A DNA stretch of 28,966 bases, taken from IMG/VR virus record IMGVR_UViG_3300025120_000366, positions 1-28,966 of that record. One strand, 5' to 3'. The stretch is from a virus. Below, piece by piece: positions 18,201 to 27,334 of the stretch (within the stretch, counting starts at the first letter, position 1; each line of letters opens with the position of its first letter). The notes beneath the pieces were generated by a model. It was not told where the DNA came from. It made no database searches and saw nothing but the letters and a program-made list of their open reading frames with translations. The position numbers were made by a program, and so were the translations under genes.

Positions 18201-21200
18201 AATCTATATAGAGTTACTGAAACAAATGTCAAAGTATCACGTTTTGATAAATTCGAAAGTGATGGGTCAACTGTGTTGGGTGAAGATCAAGTAAAAATAA
18301 CAACCGACAAGGCACACAATCTAGCCAAGGACGATATCATATTGCTGAGAGACGTGGATGCCGCGATAGATGGCATATACGAGATACCCGAAAGAGGATC
18401 GATGGACAGCACAGTAGCAGGTCCGAATGAATTTTCAATTGAACTATTAAATGATTTACCCGAAGATGATGGCTCGTCGATGACGAAGAACGGCAACTTG
18501 TTCAAACTAGTTTCACTTAAACTATCGACTACGGCAGACATCAATACATCTGCTCCACTTAGAGGCTGGAGGAAAAATGACATTGTAACCGTAACTAACA
18601 GTTATGAAACCAACGACACTGCGAGATGGGTAAATTATGTCAACACATTACCTTACGTTGAAAAGATAAAACAGTATGATATTAACAGGCAACAATTTAG
18701 TGATTACGGACATGCTATTGCTTCGGACAGCACAGGTAAAAACGTATTTGTAAGTGCACCTGGTGACCAAGGTGGAAAACTACATTTAGAAACAAGACCA
18801 GATTATGGTAACTTCACTAGTACGTTTACAATTAATCCTGCTCATGTAAGCACAGCATCTACTAACCTAACAGGAACCTTTGTGTTTACTCTAGACAGTT
18901 CGACGGTAGCAGGAACAAACACAATTTTTGATACTGAACTGAAAGTGGGTGACAGAATAATTACTGCCAGTAGCAAAAAATATACTATCCAATCAATCGA
19001 AAGTGCAACTGCTTTAACAATAGAAGAAACAGCAACAGCAGAAAGTTCAAGTGCAACAAATAAAACTGAATTTGACAGATACGGACATGCAATAGCACTA
19101 GCACACGACAGCGAAGATAGATTAGTTGTTTCGGCGCCATTTGCATCTGGATTTGTTAAAGTTGTTACACTAGATGGTGGAGACTTCAGTTCAACGCTTA
19201 ATTTTAAAATAAACAATTCAGTTCAAATTTACAATGCGTCTAGTTCTTTGGTGGGATCAGGAACTGTAAAGTCTTGGAATTCAACAACTTATGTCCTAGC
19301 AATAGAGACTGACACTATTTTAGCAGAAGATTATCAAGTTACTGGGACAAGCACAGACGGGTCGACGGAAATAATAGGTTTTGTATCGTCTGCAGAAACA
19401 ACTTTATCAGGAGAAGGCTTTGCAGAAATATTAAACAAAGACTCAGCAGGTGTATGGGCATCCATACAAACTGTCACAGGTAATCCACCAGCATCAAACG
19501 AAAACTTTGGTAACTCGGTTGCTATATCAGGCGATGGAAATTACACAGTTTTTGGTGTGCCTGGTGCTGATTCCAACAAAGGAAGAGCAGAAGTTTACAA
19601 ATACAATTCAACAACGCAGAGATACGATTCATATGGAATAATACGTGATTCAGAGTTAATGACAGGCGACAAGTTTGGATGGAGTGTGGCAACAGACAAG
19701 ACAGGACAATTTGTGGCCGTTGGTGCTCCTTACCATGCAATACAAGGTTCAGACTCAACAAGTTCAAATGGTGCAGTGTTTGTTTATGCAGACGATGGTA
19801 CTGGCATTTATGTACAGGTAGCAAAACTTATTCCGACCACACAACAGGTTGGATTAGAATTTGGCTACTCAGTAGCAATGAACACAGACGGATCTAATAT
19901 TGTAGTAGGTGCTCCAGGGTATAATCCGTCAGGTGCACCTGATACTGGGCGTGTGTATTACTTCAAACAATCATCTGAGTCGTTTACGGCAGACGGATCC
20001 AGCACAACCTACTCTCTAAGTTTTGCACCGGTGAATGAGAATGACATTGGCGTATATGAAACAGCACCAGACAGCACTGTAACGTGGAGTACAGTGGGCG
20101 GCGCTCAAGCAGACAATACCAGTGAAACAGCAGATACGATATTGTACTCAGCAGACAATCTTGCTAGTGGCAGATCTTTCTCAGTAGACGGATCATCTTA
20201 TAGTTTAACTTTTACTCAAGCACCAAAAATGAACACAGTGTTCAAAGTTTATAGATATCAACAACAACAAACTATAGATTCTAATACTGCAGACGAATTT
20301 AACAGGTACGGACACACATTGGAGATGAATGCAAATTCATCCGTGGTTGCTGTGTCGAGTCAAAATGCAACTGCAAACAAACTTATTACCTTTGATAAAT
20401 TTTTAAGCGATGGGTCAACTGTGCTTAACGAAACCACATTTGATTTTGACACAACCAAATTCAATGATCCAGAACTAGAAGCAGGAACAGTAAGAGTCTA
20501 TGGTTTATACGACAATTATTATGCCTTAGATCAACAACTACAAAGTAGTGATATAGACCAAGGTGATAATTTTGGTGCAGGACTTTCTGTTCACGACTTT
20601 GGAGTGTTTGTTGGTGCACCAAAAGATGACACAAAAGGAAAAAACAGTGGGTTGATGATAGAGTTCAACAAAAGCACAAAAACAGCAACAGGTTGGGAAA
20701 TTATTTCGCAACAGGAAGATTTGATAGACCCATACAAGATTAAACAAAGTTACTTGTACGATACAAACAGCAACAAGACAATAGGATTCGTTGATTGGAT
20801 CGATCCATTAAAAGGCAAACTGCCAGGACCTGCTGATGCAGAATTGAGATATATTTCAGACCATGACCCTGCTGTGTACACAGATGTCAGTATCACAGGT
20901 ACAAACGCAGAACGTATACAGAGACAGATCGAAAGAGCACCAGTTATAAATGAAAGTAGAGCATGGGGAAGAGAACATGTTGGCGAACTTTGGTGGAACA
21001 CATCTCAAGTAGTCTATATTTGGTATGAACAAGGCACAGAAGAATACAGAAACAACAACTGGGGCAAGTTATTTCCAGGATCCACTGTAGATGTGTGTGA
21101 ATGGGTAGAGTTTGATAGGCCACCTGTAGCATGGAACAATCTGCTAAACACAGAAGAAGGAAATGCATTGTCTGTATCTGGCACAGCAATATCAGAAAGA

Positions 21201-24200
21201 TATTTTAGCACTCGTTCTTTTTTTGATACAGAGAGTCAAGCATTTGTAACTAGATATTATTTCTGGGTGCTCAATCCAGCCACAGTGCCGAACAATCCGA
21301 CCAGAAGCATAAGTGCATCTACGGTTGCCCAACTAATCGATGATCCATTAGGATTTGGGTACACTTATACTGCATTTTTAAAAAATAATGCGATCGGTTA
21401 TGCGAATGCGAGCGGGTTCCTAGACAATAGCAATGTTGTTCATCATATTGAATGGTCTACTATAGACGATGCTTTACCAAAACATGATGAATGGTTAATA
21501 GTTAAACAAGGTGACGATCAGTCCAAACCTAATACGATATTACGCAAAAAATTTATTAGTTCATTAGTCGGCAGAGATGAAAGTGGTAACCAAGTTCCAG
21601 ATGGTACTTTGAGTGAAACACAAAGATTTGGTGTAGAAGATGGACAAGGTATGATTGTCAACAGAACAACGGTACTAACTGCTGTAGTTCAAAATATAAA
21701 TGCAGTTCTAAAGGATTATAAAATTGTTTCTACTAAAACATTATCAAACTTTAACTTAAAAGATACAGAGCCTACAGCAGAATCAGGAGATTGGGATATC
21801 AAAGTTGCAGATTACACAGAACTTCTATATCTTAATAAACAAAATACGCCATCTCTAAATACAGGAACAGAAGTGTTGGTATCTGCAGATACAGAATCAA
21901 ATGGATTTTGGGCGATATACGTTTATCAATCAAACAACACATGGAAACGTTTCAAAGTACAGGCATATGATACAACACAATACTGGACGTACAAAGATTG
22001 GTATAAAACTGGATACGACAAAGACACTATTATAAATCACACTGTGTCTACAGAGGATTTACTTTTGCCAGCAGACTCTAATTTTGATGTAGGTGACACA
22101 GTCAAGGTGGAAACATCATTTGACGGTAACTTTAGGTTGTTGGTTAAGACCGACACAGCAGAATATGATGAAGTTGCGTTAGGGAACGGTACTATTGAAA
22201 TTAAAGAAAATGCATATTCATACAAAGATAATGCGTTAGGTTATGACAGTGATACCTTTGATCAATTGAACTTTGATCAGCAACCTATAGTAGAATTAAC
22301 AAACATACTGAACGGTGTAATAGATGACATTTATATCGATGACTTAGAAAGCGAATGGAACAAACTATGGTTCTTTGGAATCGAACAGATACTAGCAGAA
22401 CAACTATATGTTGATTGGGCAATAAAAACATCATTCTTAACTGTAGAAAATGATCTTAAAAGTTTATCAACTGACCCAACTTATAAACCTGATCAACAGG
22501 ATGCACTTTTAAGTTACATCGACGAAGTAAAACCGTTCCACACAAAAGTAAGACAGTATAGAGTAAATTATGCGAAGACGGAAACGTTTGGTGCTGACAT
22601 GACCGATTTCGACAATGCGGCATACTGGAACAAAACAGCACAACGTTACGATACTCCTGATGTGAATAACTCACGTTACGACACAAGGTACACAGTGAAT
22701 CCAAGTAAAATCTACAAAGACAACTATACATATGGATTAAGTTCAATAATTGTAGCAGACGGTGGATTAGACTATACTGAAGTACCTATTGTTACTATCA
22801 CAGGCGGTGGTGGCACAGGTGCAACTGCGACTGCTTATGTTTCTAATGGTAGTATTTCTAAAATTACAGTCACCAACTCAGGTTCCGGATACACTACTAC
22901 TCCTACAGTTACGCTTACAGGTGGTGGCAGAGAAGACTCAACAGGAATAGCGGCAAAGGTATATGCTGTGATCGACAACGACAAGGTTAGACAGATTAAT
23001 GCAACTTTACGCTTCAACAGGACTACTGGAACAAACATATTATCAAACACAACCATTGATGAATGGAAAGCAGAAACAACATATACAGGCAACAACATTA
23101 GATATGTCAATAAAATTTACAAAGTTCTAAAGCAGTTTAAATCAGGAACAAAGTTCACTGATGCTGTAGAATTAGAAGATAGTACCACAACAACAGACAT
23201 TACCGAATACTTACAAGAGTGGACGGCAGTTGATTACATTCAAACATTCTATTCTACTGGTGCTGGCATGCCTGGCGTACAAGACTCTAGCACAATCGTT
23301 TATGGACAACTTATGTCGGGATTAGAATATCCAGGCACAAAAATTATTGGTCCTAAGTTTGATACTGAAGCAACATATGATGCATCTAATTATGATGCTG
23401 TACCATACGATGGTCAGTTTATAGATGAGGACGGAATTCCTACACCATCATATGAACTTGGGTTAGACAAGTATGTTGACGGAGTTGGGTTCACTAACAG
23501 CCTTGCAGGAACAAGTCCGAGTGATGTTATTGCAGAAGGAAACCAATTTATAGATGAGTACTCGTCACACGCACCAGAAGAGGTAGTGCCTGGCACAACT
23601 TTTGACACCCTTGATATGCAAGTTTATACTAATCCTGCACAAGGATCTCCAATTATGAGAACAAACAGTCACTTAGGAGATGGGTCAACTACAACATTTG
23701 CAATAGGACAAACTCCTTCCGACGAGGATGGTGTGTTTGTTTGGGTGGAAGGTAACCTTCGTAGAAGAATAAAAAATGATTCTTCATCAGATTATTCCAT
23801 TGGTGCAAACAACACTGTGGTGTTCACATCGGCTCCAGCGGCAGGAAGATTAATTACGATTCAGAGTTTCAGCATAAGCGGAAGTAAAATCAGTATTAAA
23901 AGAGATTTCACAGGCAATGGTAGTAAGACAGTTTTCAATTTGCCGGTCCCATTTACACTTGCAGACAGCACAATTAATCTAAGCAAAACTGCTTTTGCTA
24001 CTGTGAATGGTGTGGTAACAACAGCAACATTATCAGAGGGTGATGACAGTGCGTCTACTAATGTAACTTTCGACACAGCACCAGCAAATGGATCAACAAT
24101 ACAAATCACATTGTTCGACGGAGATGCAGGTGAACAAACATATTCACAAGTAAACACACAAACAATCAAATCGGATGGCTCAACATTAACATACGCATTA

Positions 24201-26645
24201 TCACAAACACCAGCAGAGTTTGGACCTTTGCATAACACAGTGATAGTGGAACGTAACGGTGAAAGATTGACACCACCCGACACTGCATACTATTCAGGAG
24301 ACGACAGCACCTTTGCATTCAACTTACCTACCACAATAAATGCGGCGGCAATACCGAGTGTGTCTGATGTAGAAGTTTACCTCAATGGTGAAAGAAAGAC
24401 AGCAGGTATTGATTGGTTCTTAAACAACATTGGCATCACAGCAGATCAAAATGATGATACAGCAGATCAAAGCAATGTAACGTCGGACTCGGCATCTGTC
24501 ACAGGCACAGGTGTTGTGTTCTTTAACACTAGACCAAATGATGGAGACGGTGTGGCGATTGTGGTAAAAATTGGACATGATTACATAATACAAGGCAACA
24601 ATTTGATAACAACATCATTGGGGGCAGAGAATGATGAGATTCGCGTGACGTCATTCACTAACCATGATTTACTAGGTATAAGAACTGAAATATTCAAAGG
24701 TTCAGACCTAGGTGATGCTGAATTGGGCACTTATCAAACACTTATAACACAAGATCCTGTGACAACCGGAGAAACAATAATAGATACATTCAATTCAGAA
24801 AGTGTTACATCAGTGAAATATTTTGTGGTAGCAACAGATGGGTCGAGCAATTCACAAACAGATATTTTAGTAGTAACAACAGATGGAACAAATGTAGGAC
24901 ATGCTATCAACGGAACAGTACATGCCACAGGCACAACTGATTTTGTAACTTATACTGCAACTATATCATCTGGTGTCGTTACAGTGAAAGCAACTGCAAG
25001 TGACAATGTCACAAAACTTAAAGCACACAGAATGGCAATACTATCTACTAACACAAATGCAACTGCTCCTGTAAATTCTAATCAGACTGCATTTACTAAG
25101 CAGTACACTTCCGACGGCGCGACTGCAACCACATTATATGAACTAGACACATCCAGTCACAGAGGTGCAGAAATTTTTGTTACCATAAGTGATGGCACCA
25201 GCAACGAAACGTCACAAGTTTACATCGGATATAACGGATCTACTCCGTTCGTTACTGCTTACAACGTTATCGCGGCAGATGGTTCGGTGTCCCGTAACAC
25301 ATTCTCGGTCACCCATGCAGGAAGTACCTTGGCTTTAAAACTTGTTAACAATACATCAACATCAATTAATGTGTTTGGGATAGCATCAAATCTTGGAACA
25401 TCTACAGTTGCAGAAAATGATGGCGGCATCGAGTTCATAGGAGCGACCACACTAGACACAGGTAGTGTAACTATTGATTCGTTTGATTTAACATCATCTG
25501 ATTTTGATGGTGCATACTACACTGTTTTGGTTGAGAGTGCTAACGATTCCACAGACGAAGATTACGAAATTGCAACAATACATGTAGCCGCTAAGGCTGG
25601 CAATGCCAATCATGTTCAGTATGGACAAGTATCAGATAACCAATTAGCCGACTTCCAAGTATCAATATCAGGCACAACTGTTTCGTTAACTGCATCAGGA
25701 TCGTCTGCAGGTAACACTGTATATGCATTCAAGTTGGGATACGATACTGTAACTGCCCAGGTAGACTCGAACGTGGGAGGTTTCTACACCTTATCAAGAA
25801 CACCTACCAACACTGATTATCTTTGGGTCACTTACAATGGAGACATTCAAATTGCAGGCACAGACTACGAGTTGCAAAACAACAAAATTTTTATTCCAAG
25901 AGCAAGTTATTCTAATTCGGATACTATTGTTATTACATCGATTGTTACTACAAGAACACAAGAAGCGATTGGATACAGGATATTCAAAGACATGATCAAC
26001 AGAACACATTACAAGAGATTGTCGGATGCTCATAACACTACACTCAGCCAACCATTGTTGATTACTGACAGCGAAATACATGTCGCTGATGCTTCTGTGT
26101 TACCAGAACCTAATGGTGCTAGTAACATTCCGGGTATTGTGTTTATAAACAAAGAAAGAATCACTTATTTTGCAAGAGACCTAGCAGAAAATACACTTAG
26201 CCAGGTCATGCGAGGCACACTTGGCACAGGTGCTGTTGATATACATCCATCGGGCACAGTGGTCACAGACGCTGGTGAGTCACAAACTATACCAGGGTAT
26301 ACAGATACAACTGTAAATTGCACACACATAGCAGACGGATCAACAATCGGATTTGCTTTATATGATGCAGATTCTACAGCATTTATTCCTAGATCCGACG
26401 GAGCAGATGTGATAGTGTTTGTTGGTGGAATAAAACAAAAAACAGGCTTTACATTTGATGGCACTAATGCTACAATAACATTTACTACAGCACCAGCAAA
26501 TGGACGCAGAATTGAAGTTGTGCGTAAGACAGGCCGAGTGTGGGTTGACCAAGGTACTAGCACAGCAGGAGACGGATCAGGACTACAGGGAGCAACAGGA
26601 CCAGAAGCAACGTTCTTGCTTAATAGCCCTACAAAACTACCTTAA
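12237..26645 (+). CDS. Giant multidomain baseplate/adhesion structural protein in the gp7 position
   Basis: One uninterrupted 4802-residue frame, half the window. T4 has the 1032-residue wedge protein gp7 directly after gp6. Regions seen: residues 1-150, conserved-looking start ([33 protein letters not shown]); 155-261 cupredoxin-like; 700-1500 core with [18 protein letters not shown] and [17 protein letters not shown]; about 1785-1850, [10 protein letters not shown] then [19 protein letters not shown], loosely like the end of T4 gp7 (FYSTKGIEASYKFL); 2150-2815 FG-GAP propeller; 3500-3564 GSGYT repeats; 3760-3800 [20 protein letters not shown]; 3814-4802 repeated beta-rich modules. It probably combines a wedge role with host-contact domains on the baseplate rim. 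No protease or enzyme motif was recognised. The gp7 link rests on position and a weak motif. TCGGGG lies 8 bases upstream; the preceding gene ends one base before the ATG. Confidence 0.75.
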   Translation: MATVSRTTTTLLPEVFQTERNKKFLNATLDQWTQKGELEKISGFIGSQKGPSFKNTDNYLDEINNDRKNYQLEPSVNYVKDDGTVDYYSSYVDLVNQVSFLGGNKSNHNRLFSQQSHSWAPPVDVDPLINFRNYYWLPQGPSVVQVDITKPGSVSTIKVSNNAAGAYIFSGYTGDNPNLTLYRGNTYKFEVDAKGHPFYIKTQKIDGSGSQYDTGTADQGQDAGTVTFTVPKTVDGGDFPDLLFYACGRHSSMQGNIIIEDLQDGFTTVDITTEVLGKKTYTTPNSVVFENGLKVKFAGSIPAAYKNKEYYVEGVGDKIVLMDTARMIVPEEFSSATSTVVWDQDGTQNFDEDPWDAGDNVPTEKDYFTINRNSKDYNSWSRSNRWFNESVITNTATYNGHTVSLDHEQRAQRPIIQFEGNIQLYNYGNIGLKPIKAIETATTDAFSFVNGQLGHYIDGTELVHGDRVIFQNDTDATVKSNIYTVTFVNVDSTNVLYLDLELDQEPVEGNTVVVENGTNGKGKQYRYDGTDWVECQQKTKVQQPPVFEMFNSSGAVLTDATTYPASSFLGNTLFEVAQSTTGTQDTEYGIKIKYENFGTVADIVFNNTIATGTVTYLDATNAQKNTINTASAYYKKNVIDVEVGVDSTNNTTVSYELRNGWTKQKNITKQKVIDVIVVKDELKSFKVKTYNNVSNVPGLEIDVFVNNVKKTVTTDYTIETKDTQKFIKFLKSRTIGDKIVIETHAPYTSKNANGYYEVPDNLERNSLNASVETLTLGELSNHVLSITEELPGFTGTQPGLTNMKDMADTKAYGKRIMQHAGSIPLSTFLLTHPSANFYSALKYVGKEYAKFKNNFIKQIDTIDLTKTSELISTEIRDRVDEIIKKVSANKSEDFAFFHSDMVGFGDNYTKISYTVTDNTNKTYGLSSVYNKNELSDNAVYVWVNDDQKIHSKDYTFDTSSATLTFGADFTFTIGDKIEIREYPDTDGSHVPPTPTKLGLYPAYEPKSYVDDTYRSRFNDSTTITVIQGHDGSLTKAYGDIRDEFVLELEKRIYNNIKVTYDEKNLHDLSQRPGDFRTSAYTNTEWKEVENRLFLDWTGDNQIDYTSHTYYSSADPFSWNYSKIKNKKTGELLKGFWRGIFVDLFDTDRPHTHPWEMLGFAEKPTWWESRYGAAPYTSGNDILWNDLENGFIKEGDRAGTHDRYTRTGLSSYLPVDAEGNLRPPNDFIVDRIIASQDEQSADFEAGDHSPAETAWRRSSDYPFAVQIANALTSPARYFGVMWDTARIFQNPTGQYVYNRTGVAVQPKDFVFYGGVYTDSAGDTQEHWATGYHPLIVEFLKGKNLDIKSNFTDPITNLKVNLSYKLGGFSDKTNIRAIADAVSPGSTSNSVFLPQENYKIFLNQSTPLQSSSYSGVIVQKTATGFKVIGYDPLLRSFEIYAPIQTQLSSNISIGQTSEEFSNWQIGGFYVAGSIIKNSGKFYRVNTSFTAGSTFESSKITEIGSTLPLIGGVTVAKFNSFHSNITTVPYGTEYKTKQEVANFIQGYEQWLKTQGFVFDGYSSELDTNTDWTLSIKEFLFWSTQNWAVGTVIAVSPASQSITYTNDTGVVDSLINPYEGYMLMQQEGIGISLPDVNMDRQGNTTVLTTSPTTDGIYFAKFNVVQKEHVVLFDNKTVFSDVIYDPALGYRQERLKITGFKTSDWNGDLYAPGFVFDEAKIEDWTPFKDYNLGDVVKYQAKFYVAQKRHAGTDNFVNTNWRLKTTAPESKLLPNFDYRSAQFEDFYNLDTDNFDEGQQNLARHLIGYQPRQYLEDLGMDENAQYKFYQGFIREKGTINSITKLLNAQFRSSDTNKYNVYEEWAFRTGAYGGRRTQEDIEFSLNESEFGENPKLAKFIESSSQFDANNPSYQITKSNLRIEPTNYDGTPFVDYDSTANTYDFKHIFKYANAGPVNPEYVNFSRFNMEDLLTETNPQLYTVGSTIWIAKGQDRLWNLYRVTETNVKVSRFDKFESDGSTVLGEDQVKITTDKAHNLAKDDIILLRDVDAAIDGIYEIPERGSMDSTVAGPNEFSIELLNDLPEDDGSSMTKNGNLFKLVSLKLSTTADINTSAPLRGWRKNDIVTVTNSYETNDTARWVNYVNTLPYVEKIKQYDINRQQFSDYGHAIASDSTGKNVFVSAPGDQGGKLHLETRPDYGNFTSTFTINPAHVSTASTNLTGTFVFTLDSSTVAGTNTIFDTELKVGDRIITASSKKYTIQSIESATALTIEETATAESSSATNKTEFDRYGHAIALAHDSEDRLVVSAPFASGFVKVVTLDGGDFSSTLNFKINNSVQIYNASSSLVGSGTVKSWNSTTYVLAIETDTILAEDYQVTGTSTDGSTEIIGFVSSAETTLSGEGFAEILNKDSAGVWASIQTVTGNPPASNENFGNSVAISGDGNYTVFGVPGADSNKGRAEVYKYNSTTQRYDSYGIIRDSELMTGDKFGWSVATDKTGQFVAVGAPYHAIQGSDSTSSNGAVFVYADDGTGIYVQVAKLIPTTQQVGLEFGYSVAMNTDGSNIVVGAPGYNPSGAPDTGRVYYFKQSSESFTADGSSTTYSLSFAPVNENDIGVYETAPDSTVTWSTVGGAQADNTSETADTILYSADNLASGRSFSVDGSSYSLTFTQAPKMNTVFKVYRYQQQQTIDSNTADEFNRYGHTLEMNANSSVVAVSSQNATANKLITFDKFLSDGSTVLNETTFDFDTTKFNDPELEAGTVRVYGLYDNYYALDQQLQSSDIDQGDNFGAGLSVHDFGVFVGAPKDDTKGKNSGLMIEFNKSTKTATGWEIISQQEDLIDPYKIKQSYLYDTNSNKTIGFVDWIDPLKGKLPGPADAELRYISDHDPAVYTDVSITGTNAERIQRQIERAPVINESRAWGREHVGELWWNTSQVVYIWYEQGTEEYRNNNWGKLFPGSTVDVCEWVEFDRPPVAWNNLLNTEEGNALSVSGTAISERYFSTRSFFDTESQAFVTRYYFWVLNPATVPNNPTRSISASTVAQLIDDPLGFGYTYTAFLKNNAIGYANASGFLDNSNVVHHIEWSTIDDALPKHDEWLIVKQGDDQSKPNTILRKKFISSLVGRDESGNQVPDGTLSETQRFGVEDGQGMIVNRTTVLTAVVQNINAVLKDYKIVSTKTLSNFNLKDTEPTAESGDWDIKVADYTELLYLNKQNTPSLNTGTEVLVSADTESNGFWAIYVYQSNNTWKRFKVQAYDTTQYWTYKDWYKTGYDKDTIINHTVSTEDLLLPADSNFDVGDTVKVETSFDGNFRLLVKTDTAEYDEVALGNGTIEIKENAYSYKDNALGYDSDTFDQLNFDQQPIVELTNILNGVIDDIYIDDLESEWNKLWFFGIEQILAEQLYVDWAIKTSFLTVENDLKSLSTDPTYKPDQQDALLSYIDEVKPFHTKVRQYRVNYAKTETFGADMTDFDNAAYWNKTAQRYDTPDVNNSRYDTRYTVNPSKIYKDNYTYGLSSIIVADGGLDYTEVPIVTITGGGGTGATATAYVSNGSISKITVTNSGSGYTTTPTVTLTGGGREDSTGIAAKVYAVIDNDKVRQINATLRFNRTTGTNILSNTTIDEWKAETTYTGNNIRYVNKIYKVLKQFKSGTKFTDAVELEDSTTTTDITEYLQEWTAVDYIQTFYSTGAGMPGVQDSSTIVYGQLMSGLEYPGTKIIGPKFDTEATYDASNYDAVPYDGQFIDEDGIPTPSYELGLDKYVDGVGFTNSLAGTSPSDVIAEGNQFIDEYSSHAPEEVVPGTTFDTLDMQVYTNPAQGSPIMRTNSHLGDGSTTTFAIGQTPSDEDGVFVWVEGNLRRRIKNDSSSDYSIGANNTVVFTSAPAAGRLITIQSFSISGSKISIKRDFTGNGSKTVFNLPVPFTLADSTINLSKTAFATVNGVVTTATLSEGDDSASTNVTFDTAPANGSTIQITLFDGDAGEQTYSQVNTQTIKSDGSTLTYALSQTPAEFGPLHNTVIVERNGERLTPPDTAYYSGDDSTFAFNLPTTINAAAIPSVSDVEVYLNGERKTAGIDWFLNNIGITADQNDDTADQSNVTSDSASVTGTGVVFFNTRPNDGDGVAIVVKIGHDYIIQGNNLITTSLGAENDEIRVTSFTNHDLLGIRTEIFKGSDLGDAELGTYQTLITQDPVTTGETIIDTFNSESVTSVKYFVVATDGSSNSQTDILVVTTDGTNVGHAINGTVHATGTTDFVTYTATISSGVVTVKATASDNVTKLKAHRMAILSTNTNATAPVNSNQTAFTKQYTSDGATATTLYELDTSSHRGAEIFVTISDGTSNETSQVYIGYNGSTPFVTAYNVIAADGSVSRNTFSVTHAGSTLALKLVNNTSTSINVFGIASNLGTSTVAENDGGIEFIGATTLDTGSVTIDSFDLTSSDFDGAYYTVLVESANDSTDEDYEIATIHVAAKAGNANHVQYGQVSDNQLADFQVSISGTTVSLTASGSSAGNTVYAFKLGYDTVTAQVDSNVGGFYTLSRTPTNTDYLWVTYNGDIQIAGTDYELQNNKIFIPRASYSNSDTIVITSIVTTRTQEAIGYRIFKDMINRTHYKRLSDAHNTTLSQPLLITDSEIHVADASVLPEPNGASNIPGIVFINKERITYFARDLAENTLSQVMRGTLGTGAVDIHPSGTVVTDAGESQTIPGYTDTTVNCTHIADGSTIGFALYDADSTAFIPRSDGADVIVFVGGIKQKTGFTFDGTNATITFTTAPANGRRIEVVRKTGRVWVDQGTSTAGDGSGLQGATGPEATFLLNSPTKLP
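12699..13019 (+). other. Cupredoxin-like domain inside the giant protein (residues about 155-261)
   Basis: The stretch has the strand pattern of a small cupredoxin: [20 protein letters not shown] early and [18 protein letters not shown] late. The potential type 1 copper ligands are all present: H196, C247, H250 and M253 (codons 12822, 12975, 12984, 12993). In plastocyanins the order is likewise His, then Cys, His and Met on one loop, but the His-Met gap is longer there. Phage proteins may use this fold only as a structural module; copper binding is untested. Confidence 0.6.
18684..20681 (+). other. Seven FG-GAP-type repeats, putative beta-propeller, in the giant protein (residues about 2150-2815)
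   Basis: Seven copies of a pattern [YF]G-x-(A/S/L)-x(n)-(V/F)-x-[125 protein letters not shown] and [18 protein letters not shown]. They start near residues 2156, 2279, 2421, 2477, 2540, 2688 and 2777. Seven matches the blade number of integrin alpha propellers. Several copies carry the D-x-D/T-G turn used for calcium. Blades 1-2, 2-3 and 5-6 are separated by long insertions. Blade 6 is the most degenerate. Confidence 0.65.
22734..22928 (+). other. Tandem GSGYT-type repeat in the giant protein (residues about 3500-3563)
   Basis: Two copies of a short beta unit: [20 protein letters not shown] then TITGGGG, followed by [20 protein letters not shown] then VTLTGGG. The pattern I-x-V-(x)n-G-G/S-G-x-Y-T-x-x-P-x-V-T-x-x-GGG recurs in many marine phage virion proteins. 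It follows the end of the likely baseplate core and precedes the adhesin-like modules, so it may act as a stalk or spacer. Confidence 0.6.
23676..26642 (+). other. C-terminal array of repeated beta-rich modules in the giant protein (residues about 3814-4802)
   Basis: At least five modules begin with a DGST/DGSK-like turn and a Phe/Tyr strand and end with FTxAPAxGxxIxV: [20 protein letters not shown] (3814), [14 protein letters not shown] (about 3892), [14 protein letters not shown] (about 3978), [12 protein letters not shown] (about 4018) and [14 protein letters not shown] (about 4696). Between them, residues 4174-4510 hold three longer, mutually similar units of about 110 residues. Residues about 4600-4680 hold a SVLPEP...[12 protein letters not shown]...MRGTLGT module. 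Such modules are typical of phage fibre and adhesin tips. Boundaries are by eye. Confidence 0.6.
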
Positions 26646-26651
26646 TAAATA
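26644..26651 (+). promoter_or_regulatory. Late promoter box AATAAATA overlapping the giant gene's stop codon
   Basis: The box begins inside the TAA stop of the giant gene and ends 18 bases before the next ATG (26670). Predicted leader about 12 bases, with no SD (TTAAAACA before the ATG). It allows independent late expression of the 213-residue structural protein. Confidence 0.6.
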
Positions 26652-26669
26652 TATGGACACATTAAAACA

Positions 26670-27311
26670 ATGACAGATAAAACAGAACAAACACAAAAGC
26701 CAGTTGATGAAAAATCAGGCGTATTGATTGAAGGACATATTAAAATATTTGACCCACAATCTGAGGAAGTATTTGTAGATAAAAGAAATGCTATACACTA
26801 CGAAAATTTTTCTGAAGCATTGGCCAAGTCGATTGCAAATAGATCCGATGGTTATATTGAGGAAATGCATTTTGGAAATGGCGGAACATCAGTTGACACC
26901 ACTGGGGTCATTACATATTTGACACCTAACAACTCAGGGTCAAATGCGGCACTCTATAATGAGACATATAATAAGTCTATAAATGACTTATCAGCGGCAA
27001 ATACAGACGCTACAAGGAATAAAATAGAAGTAAGACACACATCGGGCAACGTTTATTCTGATATAGTGTGTACTTGCTTATTAGATTATGGTGAACCTGC
27101 TGGACAATCAGCATTTGATAACACCACAACATTCACTGATTCATACGTTTTTGACGAACTTGCACTTTATGGTTATTCGGCTTCGGGTGCAGGGCAAGGC
27201 AAATTATTGACACATGTTATATTTCACCCTGTGCAAAAGTCGTTAAACAGGTTGATACAGATCGATTACACAGTGAGAGTGCAGTCATTAACCAACTTCA
27301 TTGAAAGTTAA
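26670..27311 (+). CDS. Conserved marine T4-like virion structural protein, probably baseplate-peripheral
   Basis: 213 residues. A charged N-terminus (MTDKTEQTQKPVDEKSG) precedes GHIKIFDPQSEEVFVDKRNA, IHYENFSEALAKSIANRS, EEMHFGNGGTSVDTTGVITY, SDIVCTCLLDYGEPAGQSAF, VFDELALYGY and LLTHVIFHPVQKSLNRLIQI. I recall this combination as a conserved structural protein near the baseplate genes of marine T4-like phages. It lies where T4 has gp8 (334 residues), but I see no clear gp8 motif, so the gp8 name is not assigned. It has its own late promoter, as does the fibre gene that follows, so it may need a stoichiometry unlike that of the giant protein. A role linking wedge and fibre is inference from position. 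Confidence 0.55.
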   Translation: MTDKTEQTQKPVDEKSGVLIEGHIKIFDPQSEEVFVDKRNAIHYENFSEALAKSIANRSDGYIEEMHFGNGGTSVDTTGVITYLTPNNSGSNAALYNETYNKSINDLSAANTDATRNKIEVRHTSGNVYSDIVCTCLLDYGEPAGQSAFDNTTTFTDSYVFDELALYGYSASGAGQGKLLTHVIFHPVQKSLNRLIQIDYTVRVQSLTNFIES

Positions 27312-27316
27312 GGAGC

Positions 27317-27324
27317 GATAAATA
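27317..27324 (+). promoter_or_regulatory. Late promoter box GATAAATA upstream of the tail fibre gene
   Basis: GATAAATA fits NATAAATA; it ends 10 bases before the ATG at 27335, giving a leader of about 4 bases. AAGGAG at 27310-27315 looks like an SD but lies 19 bases from the ATG and upstream of the expected start site, so it would be absent from transcripts made here. Confidence 0.6.
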
Positions 27325-27334
27325 GAGTACAGAT

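Noticed and set aside
19450-19897. Small plus-strand frames inside the giant gene (also 11083-11322 and 16076-16267)
   Set aside because: They are out of frame with a clearly coding gene and have Cys/Trp-rich, unnatural compositions.
26572-26610. Collagen-like Gly-x-y run at the end of the giant protein ([13 protein letters not shown])
   Set aside because: Only two or three G-x-y units; too short for a triple helix.
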